Part shown: piece after piece, positions 27,364-35,287 of the stretch | Layout: each line of letters starts with the position of its first letter | How positions within the stretch are numbered: the stretch's first letter is position 1 | Assembly: GCF_008370685.1 (NCBI RefSeq) | Contig: NZ_VTZU01000040.1 | Coordinates: 1 to 64,000 of the forward strand | Direction of reading: 5' to 3' | Length of the DNA: 64,000 nucleotides | Source: Aquimarina sp. RZ0 | GTDB lineage: Bacteria > Bacteroidota > Bacteroidia > Flavobacteriales > Flavobacteriaceae | Made by a program: the position numbers and the translations under genes | Notes under the pieces: model-generated | What the model was told of the DNA's origin: nothing | The model's database searches: none | The model's input: the letters and a program-made list of their open reading frames with translations, nothing else

Positions 27364-27480
27364 TAAGTTATTAAGAAAGGTGGAGGGATTAGACCCTATG
27401 AAACCTTAGCAACCCTTTATTAGTAAAGAAGGTGCTAAATTCTATCTCAATTTTTGAGAGAAGATAACTCGATACATTTA
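27364..27480 (+). ncRNA. SAM-I (S-box) riboswitch
   Basis: Conserved core in order: AAAGGTGGAGGGATT, ACCCTATGAAACCTTAGCAACC, AAGAAGGTGCTAAATTC, and a closing GATAACT that pairs with AGTTAT at the 5' side (P1). P4 is the CTCAATTTTTGAG hairpin. It lies in the leader of the metY-metX-AK/HSD operon. SAM binding is expected to turn the operon down. The expression platform is not obvious: an ACCTTTTTTTAAAAGGGT hairpin near 27527-27544 is the best candidate. Confidence 0.93.
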
Positions 27481-27596
27481 TATTCTAAAATAATTGTCGT
27501 TTCCTTTCTTTTTAATTTTTTATTGTCACCTTTTTTTAAAAGGGTATTTAATGTATTTGAATTTTATTGAATTATTAAAATTTAAAATAAAAAATT

Positions 27597-28886
27597 ATGA
27601 GTGGACAAAAATTTGCAACAGAAGCTTTACACGCAGGACATGATGTGAGTGCTAATGGAGGAACAAGAGCTGTTCCTATTTATCAAACTACATCTTATGT
27701 TTTTAAGAATGCGGATCATGCAGCAAATGTGTTTAATCTTTCAGAACCGGGATTTATTTATACAAGATTAAACAATCCTACAAATGATATTCTGGAACAA
27801 CGATTGGCTACATTAGAAGGAGGCATTGCAGGAGTAGTAACAGCGTCTGGAACTGCAGCTATTAATACGGCATTATTAACACTATTGAGATCAGGAGATC
27901 ATATTGTTGCTTCTAGTAGTTTATATGGGGGAACCTATAATCTTTTGAATGTTACTTTACCCAGATTTGGGATTACAACCACTTTTGTAGATGCATCAAA
28001 TGTTGAAAATTTTAAAAACGCTGTTCAGGAAAATACAAAAGTATTTTTTGCAGAATCATTAGGTAATCCAAAATTAGATGTATTAGATCTTAAAGCGATC
28101 GCTGATGAAGCCAAAAAGAATGCAGTGCCATTTATTGTTGATAATACAGTAGCAACACCAGCATTATTAAACCCGATCGAACATGGAGCGAACATTGTTA
28201 TCCATTCTTTAACTAAATATATTAGCGGTAATGGGACTTCTTTAGGGGGTGTTATTATTGATGCAGGTACGTTTGATTGGTCTAGTGGCAAATTTCCGGA
28301 GTTTACGGAGCCATCTCCTGGATACCATGGACTCGTGTATCATGAAGCGCTAGGGGCTGCAGCTTTTATTGCTAAGGTAAGAATAGAAGGATTACGAGAT
28401 CATGGAGCTGCCTTGAGCCCGTTTAATGCATTTCAGATTTTGCAAGGGTTAGAAACATTAGAGATTAGAATAAAAAAGCATAGCGAAAATGCATTAACAC
28501 TAGCAACATGGTTACAAGAACAAGATGAGGTATCTTGGATCAAGTATCCAGGACTGGAGAATGATCCTTATCATACATTGGCAAAAGAATATCTTCCAAA
28601 AGGGCAAAGCGGAATTATAACTTTTGGAGTAAAAGGAGGGTTTGATTCTGCTAAGACAGTTGCAGATGAAACAAAGATCTTTTCTTTATTAGCTAATATA
28701 GGAGATTCTAAATCCTTGATTATTCATCCAGCGAGTACTACACATCAACAATTAAATCCAACACAGCAGAAATCTACAGGGGTAACTCAAGATTTAATAA
28801 GGCTTTCTGTTGGTTTAGAAGATGTTGAGGATTTAAAAACAGACCTAAAGGAAGCTTTCGCTAAAATAAATGAGACTGCAAAATAA
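27597..28886 (+). CDS. metY: O-acetylhomoserine sulfhydrylase
   Basis: 429 aa, the long MetY type. Cys/Met-metabolism PLP enzyme: VTASGTAAINTALLTLL, YTRLNNPTNDILEQRLA, VDNTVATPALLNP, and the PLP lysine in IHSLTKYISG (Lys207). It condenses O-acetylhomoserine with sulfide to homocysteine. First gene after the SAM-I riboswitch, followed 25 bases later by metX, which makes its substrate. A second sulfhydrylase-type gene closes the same operon. Confidence 0.92.
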   Translation: MSGQKFATEALHAGHDVSANGGTRAVPIYQTTSYVFKNADHAANVFNLSEPGFIYTRLNNPTNDILEQRLATLEGGIAGVVTASGTAAINTALLTLLRSGDHIVASSSLYGGTYNLLNVTLPRFGITTTFVDASNVENFKNAVQENTKVFFAESLGNPKLDVLDLKAIADEAKKNAVPFIVDNTVATPALLNPIEHGANIVIHSLTKYISGNGTSLGGVIIDAGTFDWSSGKFPEFTEPSPGYHGLVYHEALGAAAFIAKVRIEGLRDHGAALSPFNAFQILQGLETLEIRIKKHSENALTLATWLQEQDEVSWIKYPGLENDPYHTLAKEYLPKGQSGIITFGVKGGFDSAKTVADETKIFSLLANIGDSKSLIIHPASTTHQQLNPTQQKSTGVTQDLIRLSVGLEDVEDLKTDLKEAFAKINETAK

Positions 28887-28911
28887 CTAAAACAGATTTG
28901 TTGGTTAAAAT

Positions 28912-29874
28912 ATGCTTCAAAAAATTAAAATATCAGATTTTACAACAATTGGTAATACATATTTCGATTCCATTGACCTCACTTATGAAGTATTTGGTAA
29001 ACCCTTATATGAAGCCCCGATAGTTTTAGTAAACCACGCATTGACAGGAAATTCTACTGTGTGCGGAGAAGAAGGTTGGTGGAATGGTTTAATTGGGGAA
29101 AATAAATGTATTGATACAAATGTTTACACAATAGTATCGTTTAATATACCAGGCAATGGATATGATGGTATTGAAGAAAACCTGATTTCAGATTATAAAG
29201 TTTTTAATGCAAGAGATATTGCTACCATTTTTTTAAAAGGCCTTAAAAAGCTAAATATTACAAATCTCTATGCTGTTATCGGAGGATCTGTAGGAGGAGG
29301 TATTGCCTGGGAACTAGCAGTATTAGACCCCACGTTAATTACGCATCTAATTCCTATTGCTACAGATTGGAAATCTACAGATTGGTTAAAAGCAAATTGT
29401 TTAGTACAGGAACAAATTTTGCTACATTCTAATAATCCTGTTTATGATGCAAGATTGCATGCGATGTTAATTTATAGATCGCCACAATCGTTCCGGCAGA
29501 AATTTGATAGAAGTTATAATAAAGAGAAGGTTATGTATAATGTAGAAAGTTGGTTGTTGTATCACGGGGAGAAATTAGATAAAAGATTTACACTTTCTGC
29601 ATATAAAGAATTGAATTATATCTTAGCCAATATTGATATTACTGAAGGGAGAGGAGATTTTAAGGAAGTCGCTGCTTCTATCGAATCAAACATTCATATC
29701 ATTAGTGTCAACTCTGATATGTTTTTTACAGAAGATGAGGATAGCCTCACGTATCAGAAACTGATACAGGTAAAACAAAATGTGACGCACGGGGTAATTG
29801 ATTCTGTACATGGTCATGACGCATTTTTAATTGAATTTGAGCAGTTAAAGGAATTATTAAATAAGGTATTTTAA
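28912..29874 (+). CDS. metX: Homoserine O-acetyltransferase (MetX-like alpha/beta hydrolase)
   Basis: 320 aa. Alpha/beta-hydrolase fold with nucleophile elbow IGGSVGGG (Ser126), catalytic Asp in NSDMFFTEDED and His in VHGHDAFLIEF. NHALTGNS and FNIPGNGYDG are the MetX oxyanion and loop regions. It acylates homoserine from acetyl-CoA for MetY. It is shorter than E. coli MetA-unrelated MetX enzymes (about 370 aa), as is common for this Flavobacteriia branch. Eleven bases before the aspartokinase gene. Confidence 0.88.
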   Translation: MLQKIKISDFTTIGNTYFDSIDLTYEVFGKPLYEAPIVLVNHALTGNSTVCGEEGWWNGLIGENKCIDTNVYTIVSFNIPGNGYDGIEENLISDYKVFNARDIATIFLKGLKKLNITNLYAVIGGSVGGGIAWELAVLDPTLITHLIPIATDWKSTDWLKANCLVQEQILLHSNNPVYDARLHAMLIYRSPQSFRQKFDRSYNKEKVMYNVESWLLYHGEKLDKRFTLSAYKELNYILANIDITEGRGDFKEVAASIESNIHIISVNSDMFFTEDEDSLTYQKLIQVKQNVTHGVIDSVHGHDAFLIEFEQLKELLNKVF

Positions 29875-29885
29875 AGGAAAAGAAA

Positions 29886-32303
29886 ATGAAGATCTTAAAA
29901 TTTGGAGGAAAATCACTAGCGAATGGAAAAGGAATTCATGCCGTCGTTGATATCATTGCAGATAAAGTAAAAAAAGGACAAGTAATCACGGTTGTGCTTT
30001 CTGCCAGAGGCGGGTCTACCGATGCATTAGAAATGATACTGGAAAAAGCAGTGAATAATGAAGCGTATACAGAAGAATTAAAAGCTTTTAAGGAATATCA
30101 AATAGGTGATTTTAAAAATCTGGATGTTCAGGAGGAATTTGGTATTTTGGATAAACTTTTTGAAGGAGTCTCTCTATTAGGTGATTATAGTAAACGAATA
30201 AAGGATCAGGTACTGTCACTGGGTGAAGTGATTTCTGCAAAGTTGGTAACACAGTTATTGATTGATAAAGGGATTAATGCTAATTTTACGGATAGTAGAG
30301 AGTTAATTATTACAGATGCACAATTTGGAGATGCACAGCCATTAGACAAGTTGTCAAAAGAAAATGTAGTAAATCATTTTAAAAAATATAATGGCGATAC
30401 TGTAAATGTAGTTACAGGGTTTATAGCTTCTAATACCAAAAATGAAACAACTACTTTAGGACGAAACGGAAGTAATTATACAGCTTCGCTCTTGGCAAAT
30501 TACCTGGATGCCGATGAGTTACAAAATTTCACGCATGTAAATGGTATTTATACCGCCAATCCTGATTTGGTTCCTGATGCAAAAAAAATAGAAAGATTGT
30601 CCTTTGCTGAAGCTAATGAGTTGGCATATTTTGGTGCTAACATTCTTCATGCAAAAACAATTATCCCTTTGATAGAAAAGAATATTCCTTTACGTATTCT
30701 AAATACATTTGATCATAAAAACAAAGGGACACTTATTACTTCTGAGGCCAGTAAGAAAGGAATTAAATCGCTTTCTGCCTTAGAAAATGTGTCTTTAATT
30801 AACTTAGAAGGTAGAGGTTTACTGGGAAGAGTTGGGGTAGATGCTCGAATTTTTCAGGCACTGGCTTATAAAAATATAAGTGTAAGTATCATTTCTCAAG
30901 GGTCGTCAGAACGAGGTATTGGTATTGTTGTTGAAGCTGATCAGGCTGTTATTGCTAAGAAAGTATTAGAAGAAGAATTTGAAGCAGATTTCTATAAACG
31001 AGATGTAAGTACAATTACCGTAGAAAATAATGTTTCTGTGATCTCTATTGTTGGTCAAGACCTAAGTACATTCCATAAACCTTATAATGCGTTGATCAAG
31101 AATCAGGTAGTTCCCTTGTTGTTTAATAATACCGTCACGGGAAAGAATGTAAGTCTTGTGGTTAGAAAAAATCAATTGCATAAAGCACTGCACGTAATTC
31201 ATGGGGAGGTTTTTGGAATTTCTAAAAAAATTAATTTAGCAATTTTTGGTCATGGACTTGTGGGAGGTACTTTAATTGATCAGGTTCTAAAATCTGCGCA
31301 AGACATTGTAAAAAGAAAAAAGATTGATTTAAATATTTTTGCAATAGCCAACTCAAGAAAAATACTTTTAAACGAACAAGGAGTAGGTGATACCTGGAGG
31401 TCAGAAATAGCATCAAAAGGACTTTCTTATACCATAGAAGACGTTGTTCAATTTGCTGATAAGCACCATTTAGAGAATTTAATAGCTATTGATAACACAG
31501 CAAGTGCTGACTTTACGGGTAATTACATACACTTGGTTTCTAATGGATTTGATCTTGTATCTTCTAATAAAGTAGCAAATACAGTAAGTTTTGAGTTTTA
31601 TAAAGCGTTAAGAGAAAAGTTAAAAGAGAATCAAAAACAGTATCTTTATGAAACGAACGTTGGGGCTGGACTTCCGCTAATTGATACCATTAAATTATTA
31701 CATCTTTCTGGAGAAAATATCACTAGAATTAAAGGTGTTTTTTCCGGGTCGTTAAGCTATCTGTTTAATACTTTTTCTAAAGAAGAAAGGTGTTTTAGTG
31801 AAGTGTTGCAAGAAGCTATTGATCAGGGATTTACTGAGCCTGATCCTCGTGAAGATTTGTGTGGGAATGATGTGGGAAGAAAACTATTAATTTTGGCAAG
31901 AGAGCTGGATCTTAGTAACGAATTCGAAGATGTTATTATTCATAATTTGATTCCGGAAAATTTAAGAGATGGCAGTGTATCTTCTTTTTTAGAAAAATTA
32001 AAAGAATTAGATGAAGTATTTGAAACCATAAAATCGGAGCAGAAACCTAATCACGTATTACGTTATATTGGCGATTTGCATGGAGATTTATCACAAGAAA
32101 AAGGTATACTGGATGTAAAATTAGTTTCTGTGCCAGAAAGTAGTTCTTTAGGGCAGGTAAAAGGATCAGATTCTATATTCGAAATTTATACAGAATCCTA
32201 TGGGGATCAACCTATAGTAATTCAGGGAGCTGGAGCTGGGGCGGCAGTAACTGCCAGAGGAGTTTTTGGAGATATTCTGAGATTGACAGATAAAGGATTA
32301 TAA
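29886..32303 (+). CDS. Bifunctional aspartate kinase / homoserine dehydrogenase
   Basis: 805 aa. N-terminal kinase (about 1-290; MKILKFGGKSLANG, NFTHVNGIYTANPDLVPDA), tandem ACT regulatory part (about 300-450; ISIISQGSSERGIGIVV), then homoserine dehydrogenase (about 455-800; LAIFGHGLVGGTLIDQ for NAD(P), FSGSLSYLFNTFSKE, GFTEPDPREDLCGNDVGRK, GAGAGAAVTARGVFGD). It catalyses the first and third steps from aspartate to homoserine. Co-transcription with metX and metY under a SAM riboswitch marks it as the methionine-dedicated copy. ThrA-like architecture; a symbol is not assigned because thrA and metL cannot be separated here. Confidence 0.93.
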   Translation: MKILKFGGKSLANGKGIHAVVDIIADKVKKGQVITVVLSARGGSTDALEMILEKAVNNEAYTEELKAFKEYQIGDFKNLDVQEEFGILDKLFEGVSLLGDYSKRIKDQVLSLGEVISAKLVTQLLIDKGINANFTDSRELIITDAQFGDAQPLDKLSKENVVNHFKKYNGDTVNVVTGFIASNTKNETTTLGRNGSNYTASLLANYLDADELQNFTHVNGIYTANPDLVPDAKKIERLSFAEANELAYFGANILHAKTIIPLIEKNIPLRILNTFDHKNKGTLITSEASKKGIKSLSALENVSLINLEGRGLLGRVGVDARIFQALAYKNISVSIISQGSSERGIGIVVEADQAVIAKKVLEEEFEADFYKRDVSTITVENNVSVISIVGQDLSTFHKPYNALIKNQVVPLLFNNTVTGKNVSLVVRKNQLHKALHVIHGEVFGISKKINLAIFGHGLVGGTLIDQVLKSAQDIVKRKKIDLNIFAIANSRKILLNEQGVGDTWRSEIASKGLSYTIEDVVQFADKHHLENLIAIDNTASADFTGNYIHLVSNGFDLVSSNKVANTVSFEFYKALREKLKENQKQYLYETNVGAGLPLIDTIKLLHLSGENITRIKGVFSGSLSYLFNTFSKEERCFSEVLQEAIDQGFTEPDPREDLCGNDVGRKLLILARELDLSNEFEDVIIHNLIPENLRDGSVSSFLEKLKELDEVFETIKSEQKPNHVLRYIGDLHGDLSQEKGILDVKLVSVPESSSLGQVKGSDSIFEIYTESYGDQPIVIQGAGAGAAVTARGVFGDILRLTDKGL

Positions 32304-32329
32304 AATAGAAAATTAAAAGTGAATATTTT

Positions 32330-33505
32330 ATGAATAAAAAAAGATTTTCTTTCTCTCTGTTTGGAATACTATTTTTAATAGTCGGCTGTTTTGATTCAGA
32401 AAAGGTAGCAGATACAAAAGAAGGTCTTGATGATAAAAAGTATATACCATTGCCTGTAAAGGTAAAATCACCAAAAGACAACCCAATTACATCAGAGAAA
32501 GCTGCTTTGGGGAAACTACTTTTTTTTGACCCTATATTGTCTGGTAATAGAGATGTTGCGTGTGCTACCTGCCATCATCCTGAAAATGGCTATGCGGAGT
32601 TTCGGGATATTTCAATTGGCGTTAATGGAAAGGGTTTTGGTAAAAAAAGAGTTTTTAACGCACCAAATGATATTCCTTTCGTAAAAAGAAATGCACATAC
32701 GATTTTGAATACAGCGTATAATGGAATTACTATTAATGGAGAATACTCCCCAAAAGATGCGCCTATGTTTTGGGATTCCAGAATAAAAAGCCTTGAGAAA
32801 CAGGCATTAGAACCTATTTTGGCATTAGAAGAAATGAGAGGACGGCAATATTCAAAAGAATCCATTCTGGATGAAGTAGTACGTCGCCTTAAGGGAAATC
32901 AAAAATATCAAGAGTTATTCGAAATTGCTTTTGGAAAAAAAAATAGTATTAATAGTGTTAATTTATCTAAAGCGTTAGCTACTTTTGAAAGGACATTAGT
33001 TACAAATAATTCGCGTTTTGATCAATATCTATCAGGGGATGAAAAAGCGATTTCATTATCTGAAAAAGAAGGTTTTGAATTATTTAAAAAAGTAGGATGT
33101 GCAGCCTGTCATAGTGGTCCTATGTTTTCAGATTATAAGATGCATGTCTTAGGAGTGTCAGAAAATAAAAAATTAGACACACCTGATGCTGGTTTTGAAG
33201 AAACTTTTTCTTTTAGAACCCCAAGCCTTAGAAATTTACGATTCACAGCACCTTATATGCACAATGGAAGTTTGAAAAATTTACAAAAAGTGCTTGAGTT
33301 TTATGAGGATATAGCTTCGGGGGAGCCCAAAAATCAGCATGTAGCAGGAGATGAGTTGGATTCTTTGGTGCGAAAAATAAACTTAAAAGTAAAGGATATG
33401 GTGCCTATAATTTCTTTTTTGAATACATTAAATGAAACAGATTTTGATAAAGAAGTAGTTGATGCTGTCCCTAGTGGGTTGCAGGTAGGAGGAGCTATTA
33501 ACTAA
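32330..33505 (+). CDS. Di-heme cytochrome c peroxidase (MauG/CCP family) lipoprotein
   Basis: 391 aa. The lipobox VGC (Cys20) anchors it in the periplasm. Two c-heme motifs: CATCH (78-82) and CAACH (257-261), in two cytochrome c domains. LGKLLFFDPILSGN precedes heme 1 and FRTPSLRNLRFTAPYMHNGS follows heme 2, as in bacterial CCP. It reduces hydrogen peroxide to water with electrons from a c-type donor. Its position inside a methionine operon, 26 bases after the AK/HSD stop and 32 before osmC-like, is unexpected. Oxidative protection of sulfur metabolism is one possible explanation. Confidence 0.9.
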   Translation: MNKKRFSFSLFGILFLIVGCFDSEKVADTKEGLDDKKYIPLPVKVKSPKDNPITSEKAALGKLLFFDPILSGNRDVACATCHHPENGYAEFRDISIGVNGKGFGKKRVFNAPNDIPFVKRNAHTILNTAYNGITINGEYSPKDAPMFWDSRIKSLEKQALEPILALEEMRGRQYSKESILDEVVRRLKGNQKYQELFEIAFGKKNSINSVNLSKALATFERTLVTNNSRFDQYLSGDEKAISLSEKEGFELFKKVGCAACHSGPMFSDYKMHVLGVSENKKLDTPDAGFEETFSFRTPSLRNLRFTAPYMHNGSLKNLQKVLEFYEDIASGEPKNQHVAGDELDSLVRKINLKVKDMVPIISFLNTLNETDFDKEVVDAVPSGLQVGGAIN

Positions 33506-33537
33506 CTCAAAAATTTCAATTTTAAAAAAAATATACA

Positions 33538-33963
33538 ATGAAAATACGATTAAAAAGAATTGATAATGATTATCATTTTGAACTAACAAATGAAAGAGGT
33601 CATGTTACTCATATAGATAGCAAAGCCGAAGTGGGGGGGCATGATCTTGCGCCAAGTCCTATGGAGTATGTACTGATGGGGGTTGCGGGTTGTAGTGCAA
33701 TTGATATCATATCAATACTTAAGAAACAAAGACAGGAAATTACAACCTACAGAGCAGAAGTAGATGGAACGCGTGTAGAAGCAGGTGGAGCCAAACCTTT
33801 TAAAACGATAGCCGTTACTGTTTATCTCGAAGGGGATATTGCTTTAGAAAAAGCTAAGAGGGCAGCAGAATTGTCTTTTGAGAAATATTGTTCTGTATCT
33901 AAAACACTAGAACCAACTGCTACCGTAGTATATAAAGTGTTGGTTAATGATCAAGAAATATGA
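33538..33963 (+). CDS. OsmC-family peroxide reductase-like protein
   Basis: 141 aa. OsmC/Ohr fold: APSPMEYVLMGVAGCSAIDIISIL carries the first reactive Cys, and LSFEKYCSVSKTLEPTA the second. The pair reduces hydroperoxides using lipoyl or thiol donors. The stop overlaps the metZ start (ATGA), so translation is coupled. With the preceding peroxidase this makes two antioxidant genes inside the methionine operon. Confidence 0.9.
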   Translation: MKIRLKRIDNDYHFELTNERGHVTHIDSKAEVGGHDLAPSPMEYVLMGVAGCSAIDIISILKKQRQEITTYRAEVDGTRVEAGGAKPFKTIAVTVYLEGDIALEKAKRAAELSFEKYCSVSKTLEPTATVVYKVLVNDQEI

Positions 33964-35138
33964 GTATAGAGAAACAAAATTTTGAGACACAGGCGATTCG
34001 AACACAAACCGAGAAAACTCAGTTCTTAGAACATTCTACACCAATGTATTTGACATCTGGTTTTGTTTTTGAGGATTCAGAGGAGATGAGAGCTTCTTTT
34101 GCAGAGGAAAAAGATCGTAACTTGTATAGTCGTTTCAGTAATCCTAATACCACAGAATTTGTAGATAAGATTTGTAAGCTAGAAGGCGCAGAAGATGGAT
34201 ATGCTTTTGCTACTGGCATGGCTGCTGTTTTTTCTACTTTTGCCGCATTATTAAATGCGGGAGATCATATTGTGTCTGCACGATCGGTTTTTGGGTCTAC
34301 ACATGCATTGTTTACTAAATATTTTCCAAAATGGAATATAGAAACAAGTTATTTTCAGGTAGATGATATTGCTAAAGCAGAAAGCTTAATAAAATCCAAT
34401 ACAAAAATTATTTATGCCGAATCGCCTACCAATCCAGGAGTAGACGTTTTGGACCTAGAGGCGCTGGGGAAAATTGCAAAAAAGCATAATGTACTATTAG
34501 TAATTGATAATTGTTTTGCTACGCCTTATTTACAAAATCCAATAAAATTTGGAGCAGATCTGGTTATTCATTCTGCTACAAAATTAATTGATGGTCAGGG
34601 TAGAGTTCTGGGAGGGGTAACTGTAGGTAAAAAAGAATTGATTAGGGAGGTCTATTTGTTTTCTCGTAATACGGGGCCTGCCTTATCACCATTTAATGCC
34701 TGGATATTATCAAAAAGTTTGGAAACATTAGCTGTCAGAGTAGATCGTCATTGCGAGAATGCCTTGAAACTGGCTGAATATTTAGAAGCACATCCTAAGG
34801 TAAATTGGGTGAAATATCCATTCTTGAAATCGCATCCTCAATATGAAGTGGCTAAAAAACAGATGAAATCAGGAGGTAATATTGTAGCTTTTGAGGTGCA
34901 AGGAGGAGTAACAGGAGGGCGTACTTTTTTTGATAGTATCAAGATGTGTTCACTTTCTGCCAATCTGGGTGATACCAGAACGATCGTTACGCATCCTGCT
35001 TCTACAACGCATAGTAAACTGGCGATTGAAGATAAATTAGCAGTCGGTATTACAAATGGAATGGTGCGATGTTCTGTCGGTCTGGAGCATATTGATGATG
35101 TTATTGCGGATATTGAGCATGCTTTGGATAAAATATGA
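33960..35138 (+). CDS. metZ: Trans-sulfuration PLP enzyme, O-succinylhomoserine sulfhydrylase type
   Basis: 392 aa. Cys/Met-metabolism fold type I: YSRFSNPNTTEFVDKI, FATGMAAVFSTFAALL, VIDNCFATPYLQNP, PLP lysine in IHSATKLIDGQGR (Lys208), GDTRTIVTHPASTTHSKL. The pattern GQGRVLGG is usual for MetZ. It makes homocysteine from an acylated homoserine and sulfide, like MetY; it may instead use different acyl groups. Translation-coupled to osmC-like. The last 176 bases are duplicated 4504 bases downstream (39467-39642) with seven differences, so the end of this gene is a recombination boundary. Confidence 0.88.
   Translation: MSIEKQNFETQAIRTQTEKTQFLEHSTPMYLTSGFVFEDSEEMRASFAEEKDRNLYSRFSNPNTTEFVDKICKLEGAEDGYAFATGMAAVFSTFAALLNAGDHIVSARSVFGSTHALFTKYFPKWNIETSYFQVDDIAKAESLIKSNTKIIYAESPTNPGVDVLDLEALGKIAKKHNVLLVIDNCFATPYLQNPIKFGADLVIHSATKLIDGQGRVLGGVTVGKKELIREVYLFSRNTGPALSPFNAWILSKSLETLAVRVDRHCENALKLAEYLEAHPKVNWVKYPFLKSHPQYEVAKKQMKSGGNIVAFEVQGGVTGGRTFFDSIKMCSLSANLGDTRTIVTHPASTTHSKLAIEDKLAVGITNGMVRCSVGLEHIDDVIADIEHALDKI
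34963..35138 (+). repeat. Direct repeat, left copy (3' end of metZ)
   Basis: 176 bases nearly identical to 39467-39642, offset exactly 4504. Here the copy is inside the functional gene, ending in its TGA. The right copy ends in TAG. The two repeats bracket the receptor/GLPGLI/peptide genes. Confidence 0.9.
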
Positions 35139-35287
35139 AAATTAGAGAGGTCTGAAAAGGTGTTTCTATTACCTTTCTAATGTCAAAACCCCAAATAAAA
35201 TTTTTCTTGAAGTTTTGAATTGATAAATTTTAATTGTTTGTTAGGAAGAGGTTTTTACACAGGATAATTAGATAAGTGATAAAAGTA

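Larger units (their letters stand above)
27016..27596. other. Divergent metK / metY control region
   Basis: 581 bases holding, in order, the metK leader, a SAM-II-like riboswitch and promoter (minus), a 20-bp inverted repeat, a promoter and SAM-I riboswitch (plus), and an AT-rich leader to metY. The pieces are listed separately. Confidence 0.7.

Noticed and set aside
35156..35176. AAAGGT/ACCTTT hairpin just after metZ
   Set aside because: Short stem, no T tail; cannot be separated from chance.
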